64,000 nt of DNA, from the NCBI GenBank assembly GCA_017309015.1, contig JAEDAG010000002.1:124001-188000 (forward strand), read 5' to 3'. Under the pieces are notes generated by a model. That model was not told the DNA's origin. It ran no database searches and saw only the letters and a program-made list of their open reading frames with translations. Of this stretch, positions 57,304-64,000 are shown piece after piece. This DNA is from Faecalicatena absiana. GTDB lineage: Bacteria; Bacillota; Bacilli; Lactobacillales; Lactobacillaceae. Each line of letters opens with the position of its first letter. Position 1 is the first letter of the stretch. The position numbers and the translations under genes were made by a program.

Positions 57304-60300
57304 TTATACCTCGTCATCTTTTAAATCTTTCAGGGAGACCGACAGGACTTGTGAGACCCCTGATTCCTGCATCACGACCCCGTACAGCTGGTCGGCCTTC
57401 TCCATGGTCCCGCGCCGGTGGGTAATCACGATAAACTGGGTGTGCAGGTCGTATTGGCGCAAAAAGCGGGCGAAGCGAAGCACGTTGGCATCATCCAGCG
57501 CCGCTTCCACTTCATCCAGCACGCAGAACGGCACCGGATTGACCTCCAGCATGGCAAACAGGAGGGTGATGGCGGTCAGCGACCGCTCCCCGCCTGACAG
57601 CAGGCTCAAGCGCTGCAGCCTCTTGCCAGGTGGCTGGGCGATGATTTCGACCCCGCTCTCCAGGAGGTCATCCGGATCAGTCAGCTGCAGCTTGGCATGC
57701 CCGCCCCCGAAGACCAGCGGGAAGAGCTTGGCAAAGCTGGCCGCAATCTCATTAAAGGTCTTGGCAAACCGGGCCTTGACTTCCCCATCCAGCTCATCCA
57801 TGGACTGCTGGAGGTTTTCCCGGGCCTTGAGCAGGTCATCCTGCTGGCCGTTCAAGAAGTCATAGCGCTCCTTGACCTCCCTGTACTCATCGATTGCCCC
57901 CAGGTTGACCGGGCCGATGTCGTCCAGCGACATCTGGTGGAGCTTGACGCTCTTGGAAAGAGCGGCCAGATTTTCCGGCGTGTTCTTAACCTGGGCTTGG
58001 GCACGGGCAGCTTCATAAGTCAGGCCGTAGTCTTCCCGCAGGGTGTCCAGACGGTGGCTGATCTGGCTCTTGATCGTGGCTAGCTTGACTGAATATTCTT
58101 CCTGTTCGCTGGCCGCATCTTTTCTCAGATCATAGTTTCTGGTCGCCACCGTTTCCAGCTGGTTGATCTGGGCATTCAGCTGCCCTAGCAGCTGGCTGGC
58201 TTGGTCCAGGCTCTGCTGGCGCTTGCTTCGCTTTTCTTCCAGCTGCTGGCGCTCAAGCTTGAGCTCCTGCTTCTTGCTTTCAGAAACGGCTGAGGCACTG
58301 GACAAAGAGGCCAGCTTTTCCTGCAGCCGTCCCAGCTGCTCTTGGCTGCTTTTCTGGTGCTTTTGCCGCTCTTTGACTTGTCCCTGCAGGTTTTCCAGCT
58401 TGTTTTGCAAAACGGCCAGTTCCGGATCCAGATCGGCCAGCTGCTTTTGCACGTCGGCATTCATTTCCGCGTAATTCTGGATCTTTTCCTGCAGATCAGC
58501 CAGCTGGGTTTTCTGAATTTCAGCCTGGCTGGCCAGCTTAGTCTGCTGGTCCTTTTCCTTGACCAGCTGGGCCGTTAAGTCGGCAATCCGCTGCTCCTTC
58601 TCCGCCAGCTGCCGTTGGTAGAGACGGCTGGCGCTTTCCAGGCGGCTGACCTCCTTTTCCTGGCTCTTGAAGGTCAAAACGGCTGAATTAAGCTCTTGAT
58701 TGAGCTCCTGCAAGTCATTCTTGGCCTGCTGGGCGGCTTGGTCAAGTTTGTTGATCTTCTGCTCCAGCTGGCCCGCCTGCTCTTGATAACGGTCGACCTG
58801 CTTGGTCAGGACCTGGATTTCTTCAGTCAGCTTGCTGATTTCTGCCGTGATCTGCAGCGGCGAGTTGCTGCGCTGATTGCGCATTCCCCCGGTCATGGCC
58901 CCGCCAGGACTGATGACGTCCCCGTCAAGGGTTACCACGCGGTAGCGCCCGATCGTCCGTGAGACCTTCAGGGCCGTATCCATGGTATCAACGATAATGA
59001 TATTGCCAAGCAGGTATTCAATAGCCGCGGTCAGGTCCTGCTCGCCTTGATAGTCAACCAGGTCGCTGGCCACGCCTTGAAAGCCCGGCACTTCTGCCAG
59101 CGACTTGCGGGTTGAGGCCGGAATGGCGTGCACGCGCAAGCCATCCAAAGGCAGGAAGGTCGCCCGGCCGGCCCGTTTTTGCTTCAGGCGCTGGATGGCG
59201 TCGCGGGCGGCCAGCTTGCTCGTGGCCACCAGGTCTTGCACGCCGCTGCCCAAAGCCGTCGTCATCGCGGCTTCCAGGTCGCTGGAGAAGGTCAAAAGCT
59301 CACCGACGGCCCCAATAATGCCAGGATACTGGTCCAGCTGGTTCAAGATGGCCCTAACGCCGGCATAGTAGCCTTCATGGCGCTTTTGAATATTGCTGAG
59401 GGCATCCCGGCGGGCTGTGGTCTTTTGCAGATTGCGCGAGTTTATCGCCAGCTTCTGGTCGACTTCCTGTTTCTGCAAGGCCAGCTGGCCTAATTCATCA
59501 GCGGCCGCGCGCGCCTGGTCTTCTTTCTCAGTCCGCGCTTGCCCCAGCTTCTTTCCTTGCTCGCGCAGCTTTTCCAGTTCCGCCCGGCTCTTGGCCAGCT
59601 GGTCCGACACGTCGGCCGCGCGCAGGTCTTGGCTTTCCTTGGCCCGCTTGAGCTCGCCCTTCAGGTAGACCACCTGGTTGTTGGCGCTGGTTTGATCTTG
59701 CAGGGTCTGGATATAGCTGGACCTGAGGGCATCAAGCTCTTGGTTCAGCTGGTCGGGATTCTCCCGCAGCTGACTGGCCAATTTCCGGCGCTTTTCTTTC
59801 AGGGCATCGACCTTTTCCTGCCATTCTTCTTCATTTGCCTGCAGGCTTTCCAAGTCCTTGGCCACTTGGCCCAGGTCGCTCTCAAGTTCTTGGACCTGCC
59901 GCTCATATTCGCTTTTGGTGGCCTGGTCATACTGGCGGGACTGCTGAGCCATCTGCAAATGGGTGCTGATCTCCGACAGGCGCTTGGTCACCTCCAGCAC
60001 TTCCTGCTGGAGGCCGTCCCGGCGCTGGCTTTCCATTTGAAACTCTTCCCGCTTGGCGGCCAGCTTGGCCTGGGACTGCTTGACTTCAGCGTCAAGCTTG
60101 TCCAGGATCTGCTTGCTTTGCGTGGCCTTGGCCATGGTTTCTTCCCGCTCTTGGTTGAAATTGTCAATTTCAAAGGCCAAAAGCGTCTTCAAATCGCGGT
60201 CAAGCCCCTGCTTTTGGAACTTGTATTCCATCGCCAGGGAGCTTTGCTCATGCAGCGGCTCAATCCGCTTCTCCAATTCCTTGACCAGGTCGTTGATCCG

Positions 60301-60867
60301 GATCAGGTTGTCATTGGTCGTTTCCAGCTGGGCTTGGGCCTGCTGCTTCTGCTGCTTGAAGTGGAGGACGCCGGCAGCTTCTTCGATGATCCCGCGCCGC
60401 TCTTTGGGCTGGGAGTTCAGGATCTGGTCGACTCTCCCCTGGGAGATGATGGCCAGGCTGTTTTGAGACAAGCCCGAATCCATGAACAGGGCCCGCACGT
60501 CCCGCAGGCGGACCTGCTTGCCGTTGATCAGGTACTCGTTGTCGCCAGACTGCAAGATCCGCCGGGCAATGGTTACCCGGTCAGCCGGCAGGTCCAGTTC
60601 GCGCTGGCGGTTGTCAAAGACCATGGTCACTTCCGCCCGGTTGAGGGGCTTTCTGAATTCGCTCCCCGCGAAGATGACGTCCTTCATGCTCCGTCCGCGC
60701 AAGGACTTGGCGCTGCCTTCGCCCATAACCCAGCGAATGGCTTCGGTGATGTTGCTCTTGCCTGACCCGTTGGGGCCAACGATCCCGGTGATCCCATTGG
60801 TGAACTGGATTTCGGTCTTGTCGGCAAAAGACTTGAAGCCGTCCAATATCAAACTAGTTAAGGGCAC
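57304..60867 (-). CDS. smc: Chromosome segregation protein SMC
   Basis: Condensin ATPase that extrudes DNA loops. 1187 residues: Walker A GPNGSGKSNITEAI (about 32), long coiled coils on both sides of a hinge (about 510-670, with GVQDLVATSKLAARDAI), signature LSGGERSLTAI and Walker B FCVLDEVEAALDD near the end. The start is GTG at 60867 with GGAGG seven bases upstream; it overlaps the rnc stop by one base. Confidence 0.97.
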   Translation of the reverse strand: MPLTSLILDGFKSFADKTEIQFTNGITGIVGPNGSGKSNITEAIRWVMGEGSAKSLRGRSMKDVIFAGSEFRKPLNRAEVTMVFDNRQRELDLPADRVTIARRILQSGDNEYLINGKQVRLRDVRALFMDSGLSQNSLAIISQGRVDQILNSQPKERRGIIEEAAGVLHFKQQKQQAQAQLETTNDNLIRINDLVKELEKRIEPLHEQSSLAMEYKFQKQGLDRDLKTLLAFEIDNFNQEREETMAKATQSKQILDKLDAEVKQSQAKLAAKREEFQMESQRRDGLQQEVLEVTKRLSEISTHLQMAQQSRQYDQATKSEYERQVQELESDLGQVAKDLESLQANEEEWQEKVDALKEKRRKLASQLRENPDQLNQELDALRSSYIQTLQDQTSANNQVVYLKGELKRAKESQDLRAADVSDQLAKSRAELEKLREQGKKLGQARTEKEDQARAAADELGQLALQKQEVDQKLAINSRNLQKTTARRDALSNIQKRHEGYYAGVRAILNQLDQYPGIIGAVGELLTFSSDLEAAMTTALGSGVQDLVATSKLAARDAIQRLKQKRAGRATFLPLDGLRVHAIPASTRKSLAEVPGFQGVASDLVDYQGEQDLTAAIEYLLGNIIIVDTMDTALKVSRTIGRYRVVTLDGDVISPGGAMTGGMRNQRSNSPLQITAEISKLTEEIQVLTKQVDRYQEQAGQLEQKINKLDQAAQQAKNDLQELNQELNSAVLTFKSQEKEVSRLESASRLYQRQLAEKEQRIADLTAQLVKEKDQQTKLASQAEIQKTQLADLQEKIQNYAEMNADVQKQLADLDPELAVLQNKLENLQGQVKERQKHQKSSQEQLGRLQEKLASLSSASAVSESKKQELKLERQQLEEKRSKRQQSLDQASQLLGQLNAQINQLETVATRNYDLRKDAASEQEEYSVKLATIKSQISHRLDTLREDYGLTYEAARAQAQVKNTPENLAALSKSVKLHQMSLDDIGPVNLGAIDEYREVKERYDFLNGQQDDLLKARENLQQSMDELDGEVKARFAKTFNEIAASFAKLFPLVFGGGHAKLQLTDPDDLLESGVEIIAQPPGKRLQRLSLLSGGERSLTAITLLFAMLEVNPVPFCVLDEVEAALDDANVLRFARFLRQYDLHTQFIVITHRRGTMEKADQLYGVVMQESGVSQVLSVSLKDLKDDEV

Positions 60868-61565
60868 TATTTGCCTCCCTCAGTCAATCTTTCCAAGGCA
60901 TGCTGGGCAGCCTGCTGCTCCGCCTTCTTCTTGTTGTGGCCTTCCCCGCTGGCCAGAATCCGGCCATTGACGCTGACCTCCACCCGGAAGCTGGATGGCG
61001 ACTGGCTCTCGCTGATCACCGTGTATTCAATGTCCACGCTGCCATTTTGCTGCAGGTACTCCTGCAGGTCAGTCTTAAAGTCCCGTGACGGGGTAAAGTA
61101 GCCGGCATCAATCAGCGGATAGACCGTCTGCTTCAGAAAGCTTTCAACGGCCTCAATCCCCTGGTCTAAGAACAGGGCCCCGTTAAAGGCTTCAAAGACG
61201 TCTTCCAAAAGCGCCTTGCGCTCGCGGCCCCCTGCCTTCTCTTCGCCCACGCCCAAGTTGATTTCCGGCTTAAAGCCGCAGTCGAGGGCCATTTTTGAGA
61301 AGCCTTCGGTGCGGACGATATTTGACCGCAGCCGGGTCAATTCGCCTTCATTCAAGTGGCTGAAGTGCCGGTAAAGGTAGTCGGAGACCGTAAATTCCAG
61401 GACCGCGTCGCCCAGGAACTCAAGTTTTTCATAATCGCCCAAGCTCTTCTTGGGATTTTCATTCACGTATGAAGAGTGCGTAAAAGCTTCCTCTAATAAG
61501 CGCGCGTCGTGAAACTTCACGCCATACTGTTCGTCAAGCTTTTTAATAAATTTAGTTGAGACCAT
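60867..61565 (-). CDS. rnc: Ribonuclease III
   Basis: Double-strand RNA nuclease that processes rRNA precursors. 232 residues from MVSTKFIKKLDEQYGV. Catalytic signature EKLEFLGDAVLEF (about 40-52), second acidic site in EDVFEAFNGALF, and a C-terminal dsRNA-binding domain ending KKKAEQQAAQHALERL. The frame extends upstream to 61652 but the ATG at 61565 has the AAAGGATG ribosome binding site and the family start. Confidence 0.95.
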   Translation of the reverse strand: MVSTKFIKKLDEQYGVKFHDARLLEEAFTHSSYVNENPKKSLGDYEKLEFLGDAVLEFTVSDYLYRHFSHLNEGELTRLRSNIVRTEGFSKMALDCGFKPEINLGVGEEKAGGRERKALLEDVFEAFNGALFLDQGIEAVESFLKQTVYPLIDAGYFTPSRDFKTDLQEYLQQNGSVDIEYTVISESQSPSSFRVEVSVNGRILASGEGHNKKKAEQQAAQHALERLTEGGK

Positions 61566-61661
61566 GCATTCCCATCCTTTCGTAACACTAAAGATTATAG
61601 CAAATGCGCCCCTTGTTTGTGGCCTTTTATGCAATACTCCAGCAGCTAACACTCATTCAGC

Positions 61662-61693
61662 AAAAAATCTTCAGCCGCTGGGCCGAAGATTTT
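61662..61693 (-). terminator. Terminator after the oppA-like gene
   Basis: AAAATCTTC(A)G / CCGAAGATTTT with a six-T run on the minus strand. Confidence 0.85.
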
Positions 61694-61701
61694 AGTTCTG
61701 C

Positions 61702-63495
61702 TTAATTTTGCTTCTTAAAGCCAACTTGGTACCAGAGCGGGTGGTTGTTGTTGCGCTGGGCTGGTTCGGTCGAGAAGTTGACCAGCCGCTTGTTGACGGC
61801 CATGATCTGGTAGGAGCTGGTCAATGGAATGACAAAGGCCTGCTCATTCATATACTTCTGCCACTTTTTGAAGATCTTGATCCGGTAGGTCAGGTTGAAG
61901 GCGGCCTGTGAATCCATCTGCTGCAGCAGCTTGGTGTTTTCCGCGGTCTCAAAGCGCTCAAAGTTGTACTGGGTTCCAGCCCCGTAGAGGCCGTTTTGGG
62001 ATGGCTCGTCGTTTAAAGTCCAGCCGGCAATGAACATGTCAACCTGCGGGTCATCATCAAAGATCATGTTGTAGAAACTGTTGAATTCCAGCAGACGCCC
62101 TGAAGTCAGCTTAACATGCAGGCCAACCTGCTTCCACTTTTTAATGTAATTGGCAATGATTTTCTCTTTTGAAGAATCACCAGACATCGCCGCCAAGTGA
62201 ATCACGAACTTTTTGCCCTGTGGGTCGCGCCGGTAAGTCTCGCCCTTCTTCCACTTGTAGCCGGCCTTGTCCAGCAGCTGATTGGCCTTCTTCTGATCAT
62301 AATAGTAGCCCTTAATCGTACTGTCATAGTAGTCGCCGAACTGCTCCGGAATCAAAGTCTTGATCCGGAAGGTCAGTCCACTGGTGTACTTGCGCTGAAT
62401 CTGGTTGACGTTCATGGCATAGCCAATCGCGCGGCGCAGGTACTTGTTGGCCATCTTGGAGTTTTTATTCATCTTGACGCTGCTGGTCTTGGGATCCCAC
62501 TTGCCCAGTTTAAAGCCAAGATAGTTGTATTCCAAAGGAATATTGGCCACGAAATTGTACTTCTTCGTATTCCGGACCTGCTTCCACTGGGAGTTGACCA
62601 CTTCGATCAAATCATAAGTTCCCCGCTTAATTGCCGTGGCCACCGACTTTGGCGAGATGATCGAAATAATGATCTTCTTAAGCTGGGGCTTTCCCCGCCA
62701 GTAGTACTCGTTTCTGACCCAAGTGACTGACTGGCCGGCACTGATGTCCTCAACCTGGTAAGGGCCAAAGTAAAGGGGTTTCTTTCTGATCTGCGCACAA
62801 GTCTCCAACCGGTCAAACGGCACCCCTTTAAGGTAGTGGTAAGGGGCGGCTGATTCCCAAAAATAACCGTTGCCGGACTTCAGCATCCCTGGGTGCATTT
62901 CTTTGAAATGGATGACCACCTTGCGACCGCTTGGCCCATTTGGCATCTCGATGCCGGAGATCGTGGCGCTCTTGCCGTCGTGGTATTCTTTTAAGCCCAC
63001 GATGTTTTGCAGAGAGCTGGTGTAGTGGGAACTGCCGGTTTTCTTATTGGCAATGATTTCATAGGCATATTCCACATCCTTAGCCGTAACCTGCACCCCA
63101 TCTGACCACTTAACCCCCTTCTTGACGGTAATCGTGATCGTCTTGGCCGACCGATCCAAGGAAAAAGTTGCCGCCCCCGAGTTGGTGATGTTGTAGCTGT
63201 TGTCCGTGTCAAAGAGGGATTCTGATCCAAATTGAGCTAAGTTGGCATCAGTATTTGAGTCCGCCAGTTCCTCAGAGAAGATCCCGGTAAAAGGAGTATC
63301 CGTTTCAAGCGCCACATGAATCATACCGCCAGCCTTGGTATGGGCAAAGCTGGTCGCGACTGGGAACTGCATGGCGTCTTCAGCCCCGCTGTTGGAATTC
63401 GTCTTAGTCTGCCTGCTGGCCGACTTCCCGCAGCCGGCAAGGATTAAGGCCGCGCTGATCAAAGCCAGACAGGCAATCCTTTTTACTTTCTTCAT
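61702..63495 (-). CDS. Oligopeptide ABC transporter substrate-binding lipoprotein (OppA family)
   Basis: 597 residues with a signal peptide and lipobox ILAGC (Cys22), then a family 5 solute-binding domain: TITVKKGVKWSDGVQVTAKDVEYAYE near residue 150, RRAIGYAMNVNQIQ near 370. It captures extracellular peptides for uptake, which matters for growth on milk or plant protein. No opp permease genes are in view. AAGGA lies eight bases before the ATG. L. delbrueckii-type genomes often have several such paralogues. Confidence 0.93.
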   Translation of the reverse strand: MKKVKRIACLALISAALILAGCGKSASRQTKTNSNSGAEDAMQFPVATSFAHTKAGGMIHVALETDTPFTGIFSEELADSNTDANLAQFGSESLFDTDNSYNITNSGAATFSLDRSAKTITITVKKGVKWSDGVQVTAKDVEYAYEIIANKKTGSSHYTSSLQNIVGLKEYHDGKSATISGIEMPNGPSGRKVVIHFKEMHPGMLKSGNGYFWESAAPYHYLKGVPFDRLETCAQIRKKPLYFGPYQVEDISAGQSVTWVRNEYYWRGKPQLKKIIISIISPKSVATAIKRGTYDLIEVVNSQWKQVRNTKKYNFVANIPLEYNYLGFKLGKWDPKTSSVKMNKNSKMANKYLRRAIGYAMNVNQIQRKYTSGLTFRIKTLIPEQFGDYYDSTIKGYYYDQKKANQLLDKAGYKWKKGETYRRDPQGKKFVIHLAAMSGDSSKEKIIANYIKKWKQVGLHVKLTSGRLLEFNSFYNMIFDDDPQVDMFIAGWTLNDEPSQNGLYGAGTQYNFERFETAENTKLLQQMDSQAAFNLTYRIKIFKKWQKYMNEQAFVIPLTSSYQIMAVNKRLVNFSTEPAQRNNNHPLWYQVGFKKQN

Positions 63496-63562
63496 GCACT
63501 AAATCCTTCCATTTCCAATCCGTTTTGATAAGCAATTTTGTACTTTACTGAAACTTTTAACC

Positions 63563-63590
63563 ATTTTATTAATTATTTTAACATAATCAA
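63563..63590 (-). promoter_or_regulatory. Putative promoter of the oppA-like gene
   Basis: TTGATT (63585-63590), 16 bases, TAAAAT (63563-63568) on the minus strand, about 70 bases before the start codon. Confidence 0.5.
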
Positions 63591-63614
63591 AACGCTTGTG
63601 ATCATATTGCAAAA

Positions 63615-63684
63615 CAAAACATACTAATCTAGTTGGATGATTACTCGACGGAGTAGTCGTTCAACACTAGATTAGTATGTTTTG
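63615..63684. repeat. Long hairpin / inverted repeat
   Basis: CAAAACATACTAATCTAG (63615-63632) and CTAGATTAGTATGTTTTG (63667-63684) are perfect 18-bp arms. Inside, TTG/CAA, GATG/CGTT and ATTACTC/GAGTAGT pair around a GACG loop, so the stem is about 32 bp in all. T-rich ends on both strands suggest a bidirectional terminator or a small mobile palindrome. The 74 bases to the right (63685-63758) hold nothing I can name. Confidence 0.85.
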
Positions 63685-63758
63685 CTGTCGACCCTGTTTC
63701 AGGAGGCGCTGAACAAGCTGATTAAGCGTCGGTGCGCGCAGCTGCAGCAGTAGGCTTT

Positions 63759-63787
63759 TTGACAATTTGGCCCGGAGGGGCTATAAG
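63759..63787 (+). promoter_or_regulatory. Strong promoter of an unidentified RNA
   Basis: TTGACA (63759-63764), exactly 17 bases, TATAAG (63782-63787). The -35 is perfect and the -10 has five of six bases. No protein gene follows. Confidence 0.75.
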
Positions 63788-63793
63788 GTTGGC

Positions 63794-63986
63794 TGACGAG
63801 TCGAGAAAAACGCATGGTGCGTATTTTGAGATAGAGGGCATCCGGCTTAACTGCCAGACGCGGGAAACGTCGATGCTGACACACCCTTGATGTGAACGAG
63901 AAGGAGTCACGGCCGTCTATGCCGTACTGATTTTGGACAATTCGGCCGCCTTGATAGAAGGACCCTGGTAACAGGGTCCTTTTTTG
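63794..63986 (+). ncRNA. Candidate structured RNA of about 190 nt, unidentified
   Basis: Between the promoter at 63759-63787 and the terminator at 63958-63986 there is no reading frame longer than a few codons but several hairpins: AACGCA/TGCGT, GGCA/TGCC, GACG/CGTC, CACA/TGTG inside TGAC/GTCA, and ACGGC/GCCGT. It could be a stand-alone small RNA or the leader (riboswitch-like) of a gene beyond the window. I do not see tmRNA, RNase P, SRP or T-box hallmarks. Confidence 0.55.
63958..63986 (+). terminator. Terminator of the candidate RNA
   Basis: AGGACCCTG-GTAA-CAGGGTCCT, a perfect 9-bp stem with a GNRA-like loop (GTAA) and a TTTTT tail on the plus strand. Confidence 0.9.
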
Positions 63987-64000
63987 TTGGCGTGGTGGAG

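Noticed and set aside
63580-63605. CcpA cre site upstream of the oppA-like gene
   Set aside because: AAAACGCTTGTG has the CG centre but misses conserved outer positions; too weak to call.
63699-63910. Minus-strand reading frames of about 60 codons
   Set aside because: No ribosome binding site, unlike proteins, and they lie opposite the structured RNA.
63794-63986. tmRNA, RNase P RNA, SRP RNA or T-box leader
   Set aside because: No tRNA-like ends or CCA, no GAGGAAAGUCC/ACAGAA, no GGAAGCAGC-type SRP core and no GGUGG-ACCGCG T-box sequence on either strand.

Overview
The window looks like the chromosome of a low-GC-phylum lactic acid bacterium whose genes are nevertheless GC-rich. Codon use, Gram-positive PolC, the hrcA-grpE-dnaK-dnaJ order, the rimP-nusA-rnpM-ylxQ-infB-rbfA operon and lactobacillar proteins (C69 dipeptidase, heterodimeric exporter, OppA) point to a Lactobacillus of the delbrueckii group; the species is an inference. 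Most genes are housekeeping and lie on the minus strand.

Layout. 1-5100: start of lepA and the HrcA/CIRCE heat-shock operon. 5170-12310: ribF, truB and the rimP-to-rbfA transcription/translation operon, whose leader carries a terminator between promoter and ribosome binding site. 12430-24640: polC, proS, rseP, cdsA, uppS, frr, pyrH, tsf, rpsB. 24830-30700: a methyltransferase/GIY-YIG fusion, a PlsC-like acyltransferase, the asd-ask-hom homoserine operon and a divergent ACT-domain regulator-like gene. 30870-36840: an ABC exporter pair, yneF, ynzC, lexA and an orphan amino-acid binding lipoprotein.

36900-43575 is an AT-rich island. Two IS30-family copies form its ends, with a 13-bp direct repeat exactly outside. 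It carries a lipoprotein gene, a decayed S-layer-domain (SLAP) gene cut by an IS982-family element, and an ISL3-family element nested in the right IS30 copy with an 8-bp target duplication. The IS30 and ISL3 transposase leaders share a promoter/leader sequence and can fold back on their own ribosome binding sites.

43700-49850 is the most notable accessory region: a TerB-domain protein, a BrxD-like ATPase and an Lhr-like DEAD-box helicase in one tight operon. This matches the three-part architecture of the Shango anti-phage system. Its promoter (TTGTGC-17-TATAAT) has a GAAC-N4-GTTC LexA-type operator filling the spacer, and lexA lies about 14 kb away in the same window. Defence under SOS control is therefore the leading hypothesis.

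49880-61570 returns to housekeeping: rplS, trmD, rimM, rpsP, ffh, ylxM, a dipeptidase, ftsY, smc and rnc, with small gene remnants (a frameshifted 67-codon gene and a SNF2 helicase tail). 61700-64000 holds an oligopeptide-binding lipoprotein, a long perfect hairpin, and an unidentified structured RNA of about 190 nt with its own promoter and terminator.
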